A stretch of DNA of 64,000 nucleotides from Narthecium ossifragum (taxonomy: Eukaryota > Streptophyta > Magnoliopsida > Dioscoreales > Nartheciaceae): NCBI GenBank assembly GCA_963920575.1, contig OY986974.1, positions 3,547,275 to 3,611,274 on the forward strand. Direction: 5' to 3'. Numbering within the stretch: position 1 is the stretch's first letter; each line of letters starts with the position of its first letter. The translations under genes were made by a program, and so were the position numbers. The notes under the pieces were generated by a model that worked only from the letters and a program-made list of their open reading frames with translations, was not told the origin of the DNA and did no database searches. Shown piece by piece: positions 45,661 to 57,942 of this stretch.

Positions 45661-48600
45661 GTGGAGGAAACGCGCAGAAGGCGAAGATGGCGCGCGAGAG
45701 GAACTTGGAGAAGCAGAAGGGCGCCAAAGGTCGTCGATCTTTTTTTAATTCCTTATGGTGGGATCTATTGTTTTAATTCTTTGTAAGGCGATCTTCTCTT
45801 ATATCTCTGATGTTTTCGCGCAGGAAGCCAACTGGAGACCAACAAGAAGGCCATGACCATCCAGGTTCGGATTTGGGTTCTCATTATGTTCATATATGGG
45901 TTGTCTTTGTGATCATTGGGTTTGGCTTAGTTTTCCTGCAAATTTTTTTGGTTACAACTTGTTGTCAGCATTGGGTAAATTAAAATGAGTTTTGACTTTG
46001 TTGTTTGTTTGATTTTTTGGCAAACTAGTTTGATAAACCTTTTCCACTTTAGTACATTGTGTTGTAGTGTAAGTGAGGATGGACTTATTTTTCGTAAAAC
46101 CTGATTATATGGTTGTGGAAACCCCAATTTGTACTAAAACAGATTTATATTTTCAACCAAATAATTTTTCTGTTAGCTCTATTTATGCTCAATCAAATTA
46201 TAGTAAATTCATGCAACTAGAAACCCCCTTCACATGGAAGATGAAAGCTCTTTAATAGCTCTAATGGTGTCAATAAAGGCGTTTTATAGGACTCGAGGAG
46301 GATCGATTGATGGAGATTCATGTTCATGGTTGTCCAAATTGGAAAGGTCTGAAGAGATATGATCTCAAACCCTGGGGTCTATGGAAACCTTTAATATCGA
46401 ATATGGAAGTGAAATATCTCGAGCGTCTCTGGAAATAGAGGTTTACTGAGCAAAGCAAGCCGATTGAAACTTAGATTTTGACAAAGCAAAACAAACAACA
46501 TTAATGATCATGACAACATCTGGTATATGTTTGTAGTGGGAAAAACTAACTTGCAGAATCTCATAAAGCACATACAAGATGTATAAATATCTTAGAAAAA
46601 CTTATTAAGACATCCCGATATGGAATAGGTTTAAACACGTCGACAAAGAGAAAACTCAAGCTATGATATAAACTCAAACTAGGCTATGTCTTTATAACAA
46701 CAGTAGAGAGATTAAAAGGAAAGGCTTGTTTTGTGAGATCATGAGACACGACACTCATTGGCCTAAAGCAACTGTACCTCTGGAAGGGATTAAAAGGAAA
46801 GGCTTGTTTTGTGAGATCGTGATGGTATTTACAGTCACAATAGCTTTAAAAATATAACCTTAATTGCTTTTAACTATTCTCAAAGATCACGTCCTCTGGA
46901 AAGGATGAATCATTGCAGTCGAGGTGGTTCAAAAAAAGAAATGATTGTGAGAGATGTAGAGAGATTTTGGGAAGAGAAAAAAGAGATTTAAGTTTATGAA
47001 AAACGGGTACATTCCATATTTATAGACATTGAAGAGTGTGGAATAATATCAATCCATATTTAACATTAATGTCAGCTCATATCCGGCTTATATGGGTTTG
47101 CAATGGCCCATTCAGGAGGTCAATAAAAGCCCAATATGAAAAACTTTACCATTTTTCAACAATACCCTACAATTTTGGATTTTTTTTTCACTTAGTTTGA
47201 AGGGTTTTTTAGTTCATCATATCTGTTCAGGGTAAAGCTGTTAATACTCAGTGTAGGTGGTATTAAGCAAGGATTGCCGTGCCGACCGGCAACCTCAGTG
47301 CCGGTCGGCAAATATCGAGCCGGTAGGATACCGGCTCGATATCTTGAACCGGCTCTGACTCAGCAGGTTTCGGCCTTGTGCCGACCGGCACTGGCCTGTG
47401 CCGGTCGGCACACCAGTTTGTCGGTCGGCAAATGGCTGGTGCCGGTCGGCAACAGGAGGCGCTGCCGAGTTACACTTACATAACCTAATCCGGGTCGAGT
47501 ATTTATACTCCTTAATACATAACCTAATCCGGATCGAGTCTAAAGACAAAATAGGCCAGATCTACTAAAACAAATACTAATATCCGTTTTTGTTCCAGGG
47601 GCGCTGCCCCCGGAAACCCCCGCCGGGGCGCTGCCCCTGGACCTTGCGACCTGACCGGGCAGGTCGATCCCCGCCGGGGCGCTGCCCCGGACCCCGTTAA
47701 CTCTGCGTAGTGTGTCATAGTCGAGCCGGCGACAGAATCCAAGACATCCAATGCACAACATGAGGGGAGGAGGGGAGGGGCCAAATCAGAGGATGGGAGG
47801 GGAGAGGAAAGGAGAGAGAAGGGAGGAGGGAGGGGAGGCCGCCGGATGCAAGGAGGAGGGCGGGGAGGCCGACACACGAGAGGCCGTGCCAAAGATCTCA
47901 AAAAACATATGTTATTTTTTATTTTGAGTGCTTAAAGATCTCAAAAAACATCCAAATCAATCTAAAATATCAAATATAAATATCCTAGATGGTCAAAGCT
48001 CCGTGCCAAACGTCTAATAGGCCGTGCCGGCCCCGTGCCGGCCCGTGCCGGCGGCACGGGCCGGTGCCGGCCAGGGCCGACACGGCACGTGCCTCGGCAC
48101 GGCAATCCTTGGTATTAAGTGTACTTCCGAGTTTGAAAGTCACCTGCACATATTGCATAGTATTATAGTATACAAGATAGTTTTGCATTATTTTCTTTCT
48201 TTGTTATTATTTTTCCAAAAGAAGAACTAAAAATTATGGGGATTGTTGGATATTTTCATAAGTTTTTCATATTTGGTGTTTTTTGGGCTTCTTATATGGG
48301 TGATTAGAGAGTGTAATGGAAGCCCAATGAGTTTCAAGTAGTTTAATGTTATTTAAATTGCATTTATTGTCTATAAATAGTGGTTGTGCCTAATTTGAAT
48401 CTTTTACATATGAAGTCCACTTGGTTTTCAATTTTGTAGGACATGTGCATTTCTGTTTTTCTTTACAAAACATGCCCAAGTCGATTATTTCAGATGAAAA
48501 TGCTCTCCTCTCACTTTCGCCCTCTCTCACCTGATGTAACGCATTTAATGTGGTGCATTTAAAACTGTGAGAGAGGAATAAAGCTGTCGTTTTAAATGCA

Positions 48601-50857
48601 CCGCATTCAATGCGTTGCAGCGGGTGTGAGGGCAACAGTGGGTTGAGGGTATTTGTGTCCAAAAAAATCAACTTTGACCTGTTTTTTTAAAGAAAAGCAG
48701 AAATAGACCTGTTTTGTAAAATCAAAATTAAGTGGATTTAATAGGCAAGAAATTAGCCTAATTTTCAAGAAGTTAAAGTTTTTTCTCTCTTCTAAATCTC
48801 TCCGCATATCCTATAATTGTTTTAATTTTCAGGCAACCTCGACTTCAATGGTTAATCTATTCCATGTGACTTTTAATAAGGTTAATTGTAGCAATTGGGT
48901 TGTATCTTATAAGCTGTTGTGACCATTACCTTCACATAAGGAGGCATGCTTGCTTTAAGACAACGAGTTTCGTGCCTTGCTATCTCACCGGCCATATCTT
49001 TCTTTGCTTTGAGTCTCTTTATCATTACTGTTATACATATCCTAGTTTGAGGTCATATCATGCCTTGAGTTTTTTCTTTTGTCGATGTGCTTTTGAACTA
49101 CTTGATATCGGGTTTTCTTTATATGGTTTTTTATACATATGCATCTTGCATGTGTTTTGTGAGATTTTGCAAAAAATTAACTTTGAGCAAAAGCTAGGTT
49201 TTGAAAGGGACCATGCCATACCACCTATTGGGCTATTGATTAGCATACATGATGATGTAAGTTTGGAATTTGCATTCCATCTAGACTTTAACTGATGAAA
49301 ACATCTTCTGACAGTAAAAAGTAGAAGCATTATATGTTTTTGTGGGAATCAATTTAGCTAATTTTAGAATGATACTAACTAAATCTTTTTAATATCTATA
49401 TACATATGTAGTTTAGGCTAATATATTTGATGAAATGATGATTCAGTAAGTTCTTATCTCATCAACCCGTAATAATCAATAAATTGTGGCTCAAACTCTA
49501 AAGCCTTTGGACATGGATTTCTTTACATGGTTTGCTAGTTACTAATACGTACAACGACTACATAATACATGAATAATTTCTCTTTTGCACACGTGTAGTG
49601 GTACATAATACTGCAGAACATGTTACATAATAATTGGAGATTGGGTTGGCACTCTTTGCAGTTGAAGAGGGATTGATTTATGCTGATGATCTATAATGAT
49701 ATTTATGCGTCATATCGTGCAGATGTGTTGCATAGAGGTTGGAGATATCAGCAAAGCTTAAGGATTAAGATTGAATGTTGGGCTTTAGAGGTTATGCTCA
49801 TGTGAGGAAGTTTAATTTTAATTAGGATTAGTAGGAGGTGATTGGAGATATTCATGGTGTGATCAAGTAGTTTATTTCCTTTGATATGGTCGATGTTGTG
49901 CACTCAAAACCGTCTCTGATTAAAGGGGCAGAAGTGAGATGCTCCATGCGTATTTTGGTTTTGTGAAGTTCTCTCTCTTCTTCTTTTTTTATTAAAGTTC
50001 TTTTTCTGTTCAAAAGGGAAAGTTTTGCCTGAATATTTACCTTTTGGACCTTTCTAAGGACTTTTGGCTGAGACAAAGTGATGAGAAAAGAAACTGTTTC
50101 GTATCACTTATATGTACTCAAGAAAGAAAGGAAAAGTGAGCTAAGAAAGTCTTTAATTTCTCTCATTGATAAGAAAGTCTTTAATTTCTCTCATTGTTAG
50201 CAAACATAGGATTCAATTTGGAAGCAAGTTTCATGCTTATTCAGGCTTGGTGAGTTCTTGCTAAGCCTCACCTCAGATGCATCTTGATATTTCCTTTTTT
50301 AAGGATGCCTTTATTTTTATTTTTTTGAGGAAATTTAAGGATGCCTTCGTGGACAGAGATTGTATGTGGGACATAGCAGAAATTTCTTGCATTTCTTGTT
50401 GCAAGCCTAGTAAGCACTTCCATGGTGCTACTCTGAAGCTACATTTGAGTGAAAACTGGTTGAACCATAACTACAGTTCTCCTATTTATGGATATGAAGT
50501 CCCTAGTTTGTCATGCTCCTTGTCTGAAGTATAACAATGCAAGATGTTTTATGGGATAACAGCCATCAATTATTTGATCCTGTTTAAGAAAAACTGAGGT
50601 GGTTTATTGGCTTTTCAGTTGTCGTGTATTCTTTAGCGGATCATATAGAATTTTCTACGTAAATTCTTAGTTCCTTATTCATTGTTATTCTTTCTTTCTA
50701 ATTGGCTCATTTTGTTTGTTCTTTGCCCTGAACGCAGTGCAAGATATGCATGCAGACATTCATTTGTACAACATCAGAGGTAAAATGCAGGGAACATGCT
50801 GAAGCGAAGCATCCGAAGACAGACGTGGTCCAGTGTTTTCCCCACCTTAAGAAGTAG
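45657..50857 (+). CDS. At2g23090-like small zinc-finger protein (77 aa)
   Basis: Three exons: 45657-45729, 45824-45864 and 50738-50857, phases 1 and 0. The N-terminal half is basic (GGGNAQKAKMARERNLEKQK, resembling 4F5/SERF proteins). The C-terminal half is a C2H2-like finger, CKICMQTFIC...CREHAEAKH, then DVVQCFPHLKK. It matches the small conserved plant protein of the At2g23090 type, close to full length. Function is not established; RNA or chaperone-type binding is speculative. Intron 2 is 4,873 bp for a 77-residue protein and is filled with transposon sequences, yet the splice sites and frame are intact. Confidence 0.92.
46260..47161 (-). repeat. probable Copia LTR fragment
   Basis: On the minus strand, TGTTGAAAAATGG starts at 47161, followed by GTTTTTCATATTGGGCTT and a TATA box (TCTATAAATATGG) near 47020, as in Copia LTRs. 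The 3' boundary and target duplication were not found. Confidence 0.4.
47268..48111. mobile_element. GC-rich non-autonomous hAT-like element (844 bp)
   Basis: Inverted ends CAAGGATTGCCGTGCCGA and its complement, with an 8-bp target duplication GTATTAAG (47260-47267 and 48112-48119). The interior is GC-rich and full of GTGCCGGTCGGCA and CCGTGCCGGC palindromic words, with GCGCTGCCCC repeats (47595-47695). No transposase. It lies in intron 2 of the At2g23090-like gene. The frames predicted here are composition artefacts. Confidence 0.85.
48244..48440 (+). repeat. probable Copia LTR fragment, opposite orientation
   Basis: A purine-rich ATGGGGAT is followed by TGTTGGATATTTTC, then AGTTTTTCATATTTGG and a TATA box (CTATAAATAG, 48371). 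It resembles the minus-strand fragment at 47161 and may be the other end of a rearranged element. Confidence 0.4.
48535..48619. repeat. intronic hairpin, 31-bp arms
   Basis: Arms 48535-48565 and 48589-48619 are complementary at about 28 of 31 positions (TGTAACGCATTTAATG... against ...CATTCAATGCGTTGCA), with a 23-nt loop. Flanking CCTCTCTCACCT and GGTGTGAGGG extend the pairing, as in a foldback MITE. Confidence 0.75.
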
Positions 50858-52010
50858 CAGCCAATGTGGAAGCATCATTATCGGAAGCACATGGAAACAT
50901 GATTGAGATCAGTTTGTCTTCTCGGATGGCTCATGATTCAGGAGAAACCATCTGCTTAAATTAAATTACGATGGAATGTGTTGTGTCTCTGCTTTCAACT
51001 GCAGTGCTTCTTTGTTTTGTAAATTACTATGCTGGGAACATGGCATGCCCTCTATCCATTATTATGCTAATTACAACTACTAGTTGTTTGGTCTGTTGGA
51101 CTGGTACCTTGGTCTCTGGTTAAATTTAATTAAGTAGTTTGTGTGCTGGACTAAAACTAATCTACTCCCACTCCCTCACAATATGGGTAACATTTTTTAC
51201 CATCTAACCTCCTGCTGATGGTGTATTTCTTTTTTTTTTCGCTTGAGCCTAATCCCTTGTATACTAGCTTCTACAAATTGTCACACAAGCTGGCCTTTTC
51301 ATTTCATAAATGTTTCAACAATTTATTTTTATTTTATGTTTTTGTGAGGGGTGAGATAATTTTTTGTGATTAGATTTAGAAGACTGATGATTCTATTTGG
51401 ATAACCTTGGCATATGCTGCTGGCATGAGAAGAATTCTTCTGAAGCATCATATTCTCAGTAGTAATAAAAGACTAGAATAGTATTGATTCCCTGTAACAT
51501 TAGATTAAAATATCTAGGAAAAAAAACTTAAATATTTTCTACCCCCGGCTCTGAATTGAGGCATATATAATAAAGAATTATTTAGATATTTACATCCAAC
51601 ATCCGTCTTTGTTTGACGATATCTGACAGAAGTTCCACTATTCAAACAAAAAATTTACAAAAAAAACCACACAACACACACACACACGCACACACAAAAA
51701 AAACAAAAAGAAAACACTTTGTTTGAATGGGATGCCTAAAATTTCAATTTCTTTGTTGGTGGGTGGGACCCACCGAGACGCGCTAAACAAACCACACTAA
51801 AGTAGTAATAATTAGTAGAAGACGGATGGATGGATGGAGGGAGGGAGGGACCCACACACGCCGAAGCCGTGCCGGCCTGGCTTTGACTGCTGACCACTGA
51901 CCCCTTCTTCTCTTCTCAGTCTCTTAGCTGATCCTTCAAACAACTCCTCCCTTTTTTCCACCCTTCTTTCCTTCCATTCGCCCGCCGCCCCTCCTCCACC
52001 ACCTCCTCCA
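50858..52010. other. intergenic upstream of the LRR gene
   Basis: AT-rich, with CA-repeat (51672-51705) and GGAT/GAGG-repeat (51826-51851) patches. No gene seen. Confidence 0.5.

Positions 52011-52042
<32 letters not shown>
52011..52042 (+). repeat. (CT)n tract in the LRR gene leader
   Basis: A pure CT run of about 32 bp ends two bases before the ATG at 52045. It is the complement of the GA tract at 45613. Confidence 0.75.
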
Positions 52043-52044
<2 letters not shown>

Positions 52045-54302
52045 ATGGCGTCCGCTCTCCTCTCGCTGCTCCTCCTCGCCGCCCTCTTATGCCCCGCCAT
52101 CTCCACCAACTCCGAAGGTGCTACATGCTCTCCGACCCATCTGTCTCTCTCTCTCTCTGCCCATTTCTCTATCATCATCTCCGATATTAATCTCTCTGAA
52201 CACAGGGGAAGCTCTCCATGCCTTCCGGGCGAAGCTCTCGGACCCGACCAACGTGCTGCAGAGCTGGGACCCTACCCTCGTCAACCCCTGCACCTGGTTC
52301 CATATCACCTGCGACGATCACAACCGCGTCATCCGCCTGTATCCCTTCGGAACCCATCTCCAATCTCTTCTCTTTTTGGCTCTCCCATGTCTCCCGAGGT
52401 TTAAAAATCCGGTCTTGGTCGCAGGGATCTCGGCAACTCGAACATCTCTGGCCCCCTCAGCGCGGAGCTTGGCCGCCTCGAGCACCTCCAATACCTGTAC
52501 GCGTCTCCTTGCCTCCAAAACTCCAATCTTTCGAGATGCTCATGTCGTATTTTTTCTCGATCCCGCTTGGATTTGTCCCCCCTCCGTCCAAAATCTCATC
52601 TTTTATGATACCCATCGGGCTTTGATCATAGGTTTTTGTTTCTTGCGTGCTGTTCAGGGAGCTCTATAGGAACAACTTTGGAGGGAAGATTCCGGAGGAA
52701 TTGGGCAGTTTAAAGAACCTCGTCAGTATTGATCTTTATGAGAATCGGCTCGAGGGGGGGATCCCCAAGTCTTTTGCCAAGCTGAAGTCGCTCCGGTTCA
52801 TGTATGCTTGCAGATTGTTTATTGATTGCCAGGAAAAGAGAATCTCTTTTCTAGTTGTGATTTCAGGTTTGATGAGCATGTTCTTGTTCTTGCAGGCGTT
52901 TGAACAACAATAGGCTTACAGGATCGATCCCAAGAGAGCTCGTCTCACTTTCTAAGCTCAAAGTCTTGTAAGAAAGCTTACTATTGGGCAAACCTTTTAT
53001 TTAAGATTGGTATGTGATCATCAATACCTATGCTTTGCCAATTATGCAGTGACGTTTCAAGCAACGATCTTTGCGGAACTATCCCCATTGACGGTCCCTT
53101 TTCCACATTTCCTCTCCAAAGGTAACAAAATAGTAACTCAGTTTCTATCAGTAGGTGAGATGTGAGTACTTGCATTGACCACCAATCTAAGTTGTAGAAT
53201 TGAGTTATGGTGGGCTTATTTTGCTTTTGTAGTTAACTGGAAATATGAAATTTACATGTTTTTCTTGTTACCCAGATATGAAACCTTCACTTAAAATACT
53301 TTCTGGTTATGTAAGATTTGAATATGAGCTAAAGTGGTGATACAAGGAAATAGTTGGTCTTTGCTCTATATAAAGCTAAAAAACAGGGGTATTTAGAACT
53401 AGGTACCACGTTACATAAGCTTTAGATAAGCAAGATATTGAGGACTATCAAGATCTGATAAATTTAAAGATGTTAAGTGATATTTGTAGATTAAAAAAAA
53501 AACTACTGTTGTTAATTTCGTATGCAATTTAAAACTGATCTGTTTCCAGTCGATTTATTATTTTGTTACTATTTGTTGATGCTTAACTCCTGTGGGAGTG
53601 TCTGTTTCACAAATCTTCACCACCAGTTGGAAGTACTGACCATGTTTTTTGAAGAATTACATAGACCTTGAAGTGAGACAGCAGTGAGACAGAAAATAAT
53701 TCTCCATGAGAATGATTTTGGCACAGATTATTACCGAACTACAGGCATTCAAATTTCTTATAGTTTTACAAGGTAATAAGAGTCACATTTATATGCCAGA
53801 CACCATTTTATGGATGATGACAATGGACATTAGTCTCAATTGTTAACAAAGATTGTGCAACGATCCAACAATTTCTTATTTAAGTTGTTTGTCGCACTTG
53901 CTTACTTCCACACGTGTTTACTTTGTTCTAAAAACACGTACAATCGTATCGAAGTCTCAATTGTAAGCACAAGTATCGCTATTTCGGAAGGTGTGAGCAG
54001 AAGATTGTCTTGGATGGTAGTCTGCATATTCTTTACAACTTAACACAATACTTTTGAGATCATCTTTCTTACTCGATGTGTTACTCTTCCTACTTTCACC
54101 AATCATGGTTTTCTCTGCTTTACTTTTGAATCCTTCTTAGCTGCAGAATATTAGATTGCTGTCAGAGCCCCTGTGTGTTTCGCTGTTTTCTGATATTTAA
54201 CACTCTTGTCCTTATTTCATTTCTCATTTCAGCTTTGACAACAACAGCAGACTAAATGGACCAGAACTTCAAGGATTGGTTCCATATGATTTCGGTTGCT
54301 GA
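52045..54302 (+). CDS. secreted LRR protein, SERK-ectodomain-like (211 aa)
   Basis: Seven exons: 52045-52117, 52206-52338, 52425-52496, 52658-52801, 52896-52967, 53050-53121 and 54233-54302. Several exons are exactly one LRR (72 bp) and nearly all junctions are phase 2, the SERK-type gene structure. A signal peptide ([17 protein letters not shown]) is followed by the LRRNT cap ([30 protein letters not shown]), then about five LRRs ([79 protein letters not shown]). It ends [14 protein letters not shown]. There is no membrane span or kinase, so the product is probably apoplastic. It resembles the LRR1/At5g21090 group. A co-receptor or defence role is known for relatives only. Confidence 0.93.
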
Positions 54303-54659
54303 ATGCGTGGAAATCTCATCTGTGCAGTATGATATACCAGCAAGACTCTCCGCTTCGGATAGCTTGCAAAAGTAGGCGGCTATACTATAGCTAATGGAGA
54401 CAGACATAGCCCTATGGAGTGTATTATGATGCAAATATCCAAAACATATAGATGACTATATGGTGATTGGTAACTTATATTTGATGTTCGAGTGCTTCCT
54501 GATCCTATCTTCCTTTTCCTCTATTGGTCTGGCTGCTTGAAAAAAAATTTACCTACATGTTACGGAACAATGTAGAGCGATGGGAAAAGAAAAGGGTACT
54601 CTCAGCACATGGAAGGGAATTTGCACCTTCAAGGATAAGAAATCTCGTGTAAGAAGAGG

Positions 54660-54790
54660 TAGGTCTTAGGTCCAAACTCTCATTGGAGATAGCCATGATG
54701 ACACGTAGTACATTTGAACTTAAGACCTCTTATACAAGAGGCTCTCATCTATCAAGTTACTAACCACCTCTCTCATGTGCTGAGTGTTAG
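54660..54790 (-). repeat. possible tRNA-derived SINE fragment
   Basis: The minus strand from 54776 reads GGTGGTTAGTAACTTGATAG, then an anticodon-arm-like CCTCTTGTATAAGAGG, then AAGTTCAAATG, which resembles a B box. The A box is poor. Inverted CTTAGGTCC/AAGACCTC partners surround it. Not a functional tRNA. Confidence 0.3.
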
Positions 54791-55182
54791 AAACACTACG
54801 GGGTATAGTGACTACGATCTACTAATCTAGAGCTCATGTTTAGAATCTATGTTCATGATGTGCCTTTTAATATTCAAATTGATGACCTTTATCCACGAGA
54901 AGTTCTATCATTGCAGTTCTAACAACCCATGTGCTGTTGCGCGGTTGGATGGGTTTAGTGTTTCTGAACAAAGGACTGTCTTGACTTAAAAGCTATTGGC
55001 TTTACAGACAAGCTTGAAGTCGTCAAACTGAATAATACAGCTGAGCTGAGGATTAGTTGGTAGAATCTATCTGTCCATTGGCAGCTGAAAACTTGCCAAG
55101 CACAAAAAGCCAAGAAGCACATCCTGCTGTGTAACTATAAGCTCTACCCACTGTCTCTTCTCAAGATGTTGAATTGAATCTT

Positions 55183-55593
55183 TTTTGTTTTTTTTGCCAA
55201 ATTGAGCCAAAAGGTTAGGTATTACAACTCTAACTACATACTCCATTGGCCTACGATCCCCACACCAGCAGTCCCAAGTCTTGCCCGTCGTGCGAATCAT
55301 CCGTCACCGCATTTGCCTCCCGAGGTACAAACAAAAAAATCACTCCGCTCATAATGATAGCTAAACTCCAAATTTTCCTAAATGTACCTTTCATATATGG
55401 AATCCACACCTCCCTCTCATTAATGGAGTTAAAAATATTCCTAGAGTCGGTCTCAATGATGACCGCACGAATCCCCCATGCAACCACCTCTTGTAGTGCC
55501 CAGAGTACGGCCAACAACTCAGCCTCGTCGCTGCTGCATGCCTTGACCTCCTCCGATAGGACCCATGTTGGTGCGCCTCTCCCATATGTTGAA
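55183..55593 (-). mobile_element. short 5'-truncated LINE (RNase H end)
   Basis: Flanked by TTGAATTGAATCTT at 55169-55182 and 55594-55607. T-runs at the left edge are the poly(A) tail. The minus strand encodes an RNase H fragment: VKACSSDEAELLAVLWALQE, VIIETDSRNIFN and FVPREANAVTD. Only about 410 bp inserted. Confidence 0.8.
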
Positions 55594-55607
55594 TTGAATT
55601 GAATCTT

Positions 55608-56040
55608 AACAAATAACAATTTATTTTACTTTCCAATTATTTCTTCAATCAAACAGAGAGAAGAAAGGGATAATAATGATTTTCCGTATGCAATGTAGGG
55701 CTCACAACAAATCCATACATTTTGTTATATAATGATTTTCCTTTTTTAACTGCTGAACACTCAAAAATATCAATCCTTTATGTCTTCGGATGGAAATAAC
55801 AATGACTGGACATAGTGATACGGTGCTATATGCAGCTCAATATATTTGAAGAGCGATGGGACGGGTGAGCGGATCCCGCCCGCCGGACCTTGGGCGTTAT
55901 AGTGCTCCACCGCCCGATGGTACCTGGCTACCAACCGGCTAGCCTATTCATGAATGCGAGCTCTTTCAATGCTTCAAATATGATGGCAGCAAAGGGGGTT
56001 GGAGAATTTCGACTGGGGAAGACGGTTATCCCATCGGAGT
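55608..56040. other. no gene; possible LINE 5' region
   Basis: Mixed composition with a GC-rich patch (55855-55945). It may be the decayed 5' part of the LINE relic that follows. Confidence 0.35.
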
Positions 56041-56812
56041 TGCTGTGACGGATTAGAAGTAAATGTAACCACAGGCTCTTTGGATTAAGATCTCAGATTT
56101 GCCGGCTGTGTTCTTTGACAGAGAAGCTATCTTCAAGATGGTGCTGGATGTGGGTACCCTTTTGGCTATTGACACCATTAACAAGTTTACTGAGTACTGC
56201 TACTTTGCAAGAGTTTGTGTATGACAATATTTCTCTGTGTGATGGATATGGCTTTTTAGGTCACAAGGAGGGGAGTTGCCCGGAGAAATTAAAGCAAGCT
56301 GCAAAGAAGATGGTGAGTGAGAAAGGAAAAGAGAACGTTGGAATGGAGGAGGACTCACACCAGGTAACAGGAGGTGTTGCCAAGAGAATCAAGACTTCAT
56401 CTTCAAGGGACAAGCATCCCTTCAGATTACAATAACTGTGGAATAGCCATCCCTATTTCAAAAAAAGGGGTGATGCGAGCATGGTGGGGAAACCGGCATG
56501 GTTCAGCACAATACATCTTTCGAGGGGGGATAAAAGAGACAAATAAAATGGTTAAGGGCTGGGACCAAAAGGATGTGTATGATGTATTGGAATCTAAGAC
56601 ACGGATCCAACAATATCTTCACAATCTTGTGGAAGCTATTACATCGGAATATTCCTACGAAGCTGGCATTATGGAATCGATGTCTCTGTTCTGATCGGGA
56701 AGGCCCTCGATGTAGTCTTGAGGATGAGAGACTATTGATCACAATATGTTTCAATGTAACTATGCGAGGAATGTTTGGAAGGTGTCTTGGAAGGTTTGGG
56801 ACATGCGGAAAG

Positions 56813-57549
56813 TGTTGGGGAATCTGAGAGGTCCCGACGATGCCGGAGATACACCAGATAGATATGGGGATGTCGCAGCGGAAGAGAAACAACCAAACCA
56901 CAAAAGCAAAAGGAAAAAGTGTAGACAAGGATTTACGTGAAAAAATCTACCAGCAACAACTGGAAGGAAAAAATCACGGGCAGAGGAAATCTTCACTATG
57001 AGAGAGAGATTACAAAGCTCAAACTCTAGCAGAGACAAAGAGATCTCTCTCTAGGGTTGCCTACTCTCACACCTCTCATACACCTCTCAATAACATCTCT
57101 ACCACACAAAGAAACTCTAAAAGCACTTTATTTATAGCCTCCACTAAACACAAATCCGGATTAAATTTGAGCCGTCGGATCTGCCCGTCCAGGAGAGAAG
57201 GATCGATCCCACTCATGGGAAGGATCGATCCGAGTATGCTCAAGATCGGCGAATTCTAAAATCCCGAGTCGGATCGATCCCACTCTGTAGGCGCGATCGA
57301 TCCGTCCTCAAAATTCCAACATCCCGAAGTAGGATCGATCCAAGGATCGATCAAACCTTGACCTTCGAAAATAGGTGCTCACTGTCTGGGAAAATATGCA
57401 CAGTCCGATCGATCCCTCTCTCAAAGAAGGATCGATCGAAACTATACAAAGTAAGAGATCTCCATGCACGATCGATCCGTCTCTTAAAGTCAAATCGATC
57501 CGATGATCCTTTGCTGCCGTCATCATCCTCATGGGAGGAAAAGTCAACA
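56813..57549 (-). repeat. 3' LTR of the gag-only Copia element
   Basis: 737 bp, TGTTGGGG...AAGTCAACA on the plus strand. Palindrome array GGATCGATCC at 57200-57505, TATA box (minus TATAAATA) at 57136-57129. Differs from the other LTR mainly by small rearrangements inside the array. Confidence 0.88.
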
Positions 57550-57942
57550 AACTCCCTCGTCCGACACATGAGGATAAGCCGTCGAACCTGGATGCTCCAT
57601 CAAGCTCGGAAACTCCATCAAACTCGGATTGCCATCGAATTTGGACTGCGCCGCCGTCATGCCACCTCCAGTGCCGCCAGCTAGCCACTTTTATGTTGCC
57701 GTCGAAGTTGGATAACACCATCAACCTCAGATCTGCCATTGAACTCCGGATCTCACATTGGATTCAGAATCATCATCGAGAACTGTCCAACAAGTCTTGG
57801 ATGTCGCCGTCAAGTCTTGATCTTCTCGGTTGCTTTCTCGCCTTCAAGTCACAGTACATCCCGGGCTTGTAACTCAGATATCCTCGGCCGCTTCGATCGA
57901 CTGGATACACCTTCTTGTGCTCCTAGCACGGAAACTCCCCCG

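Noticed and set aside
47524..47901. 125-codon proline/arginine-rich frame
   Set aside because: Composition artefact of the GC-rich hAT-like element.
48900..49295. 131-codon frame within the large intron
   Set aside because: Phe/Cys/His-rich product of AT-rich DNA; no domain and no splice context.
54660..54790. Functional tRNA gene
   Set aside because: The B box is degenerate, no acceptor stem pairs, and the A box is poor; at most a SINE remnant.
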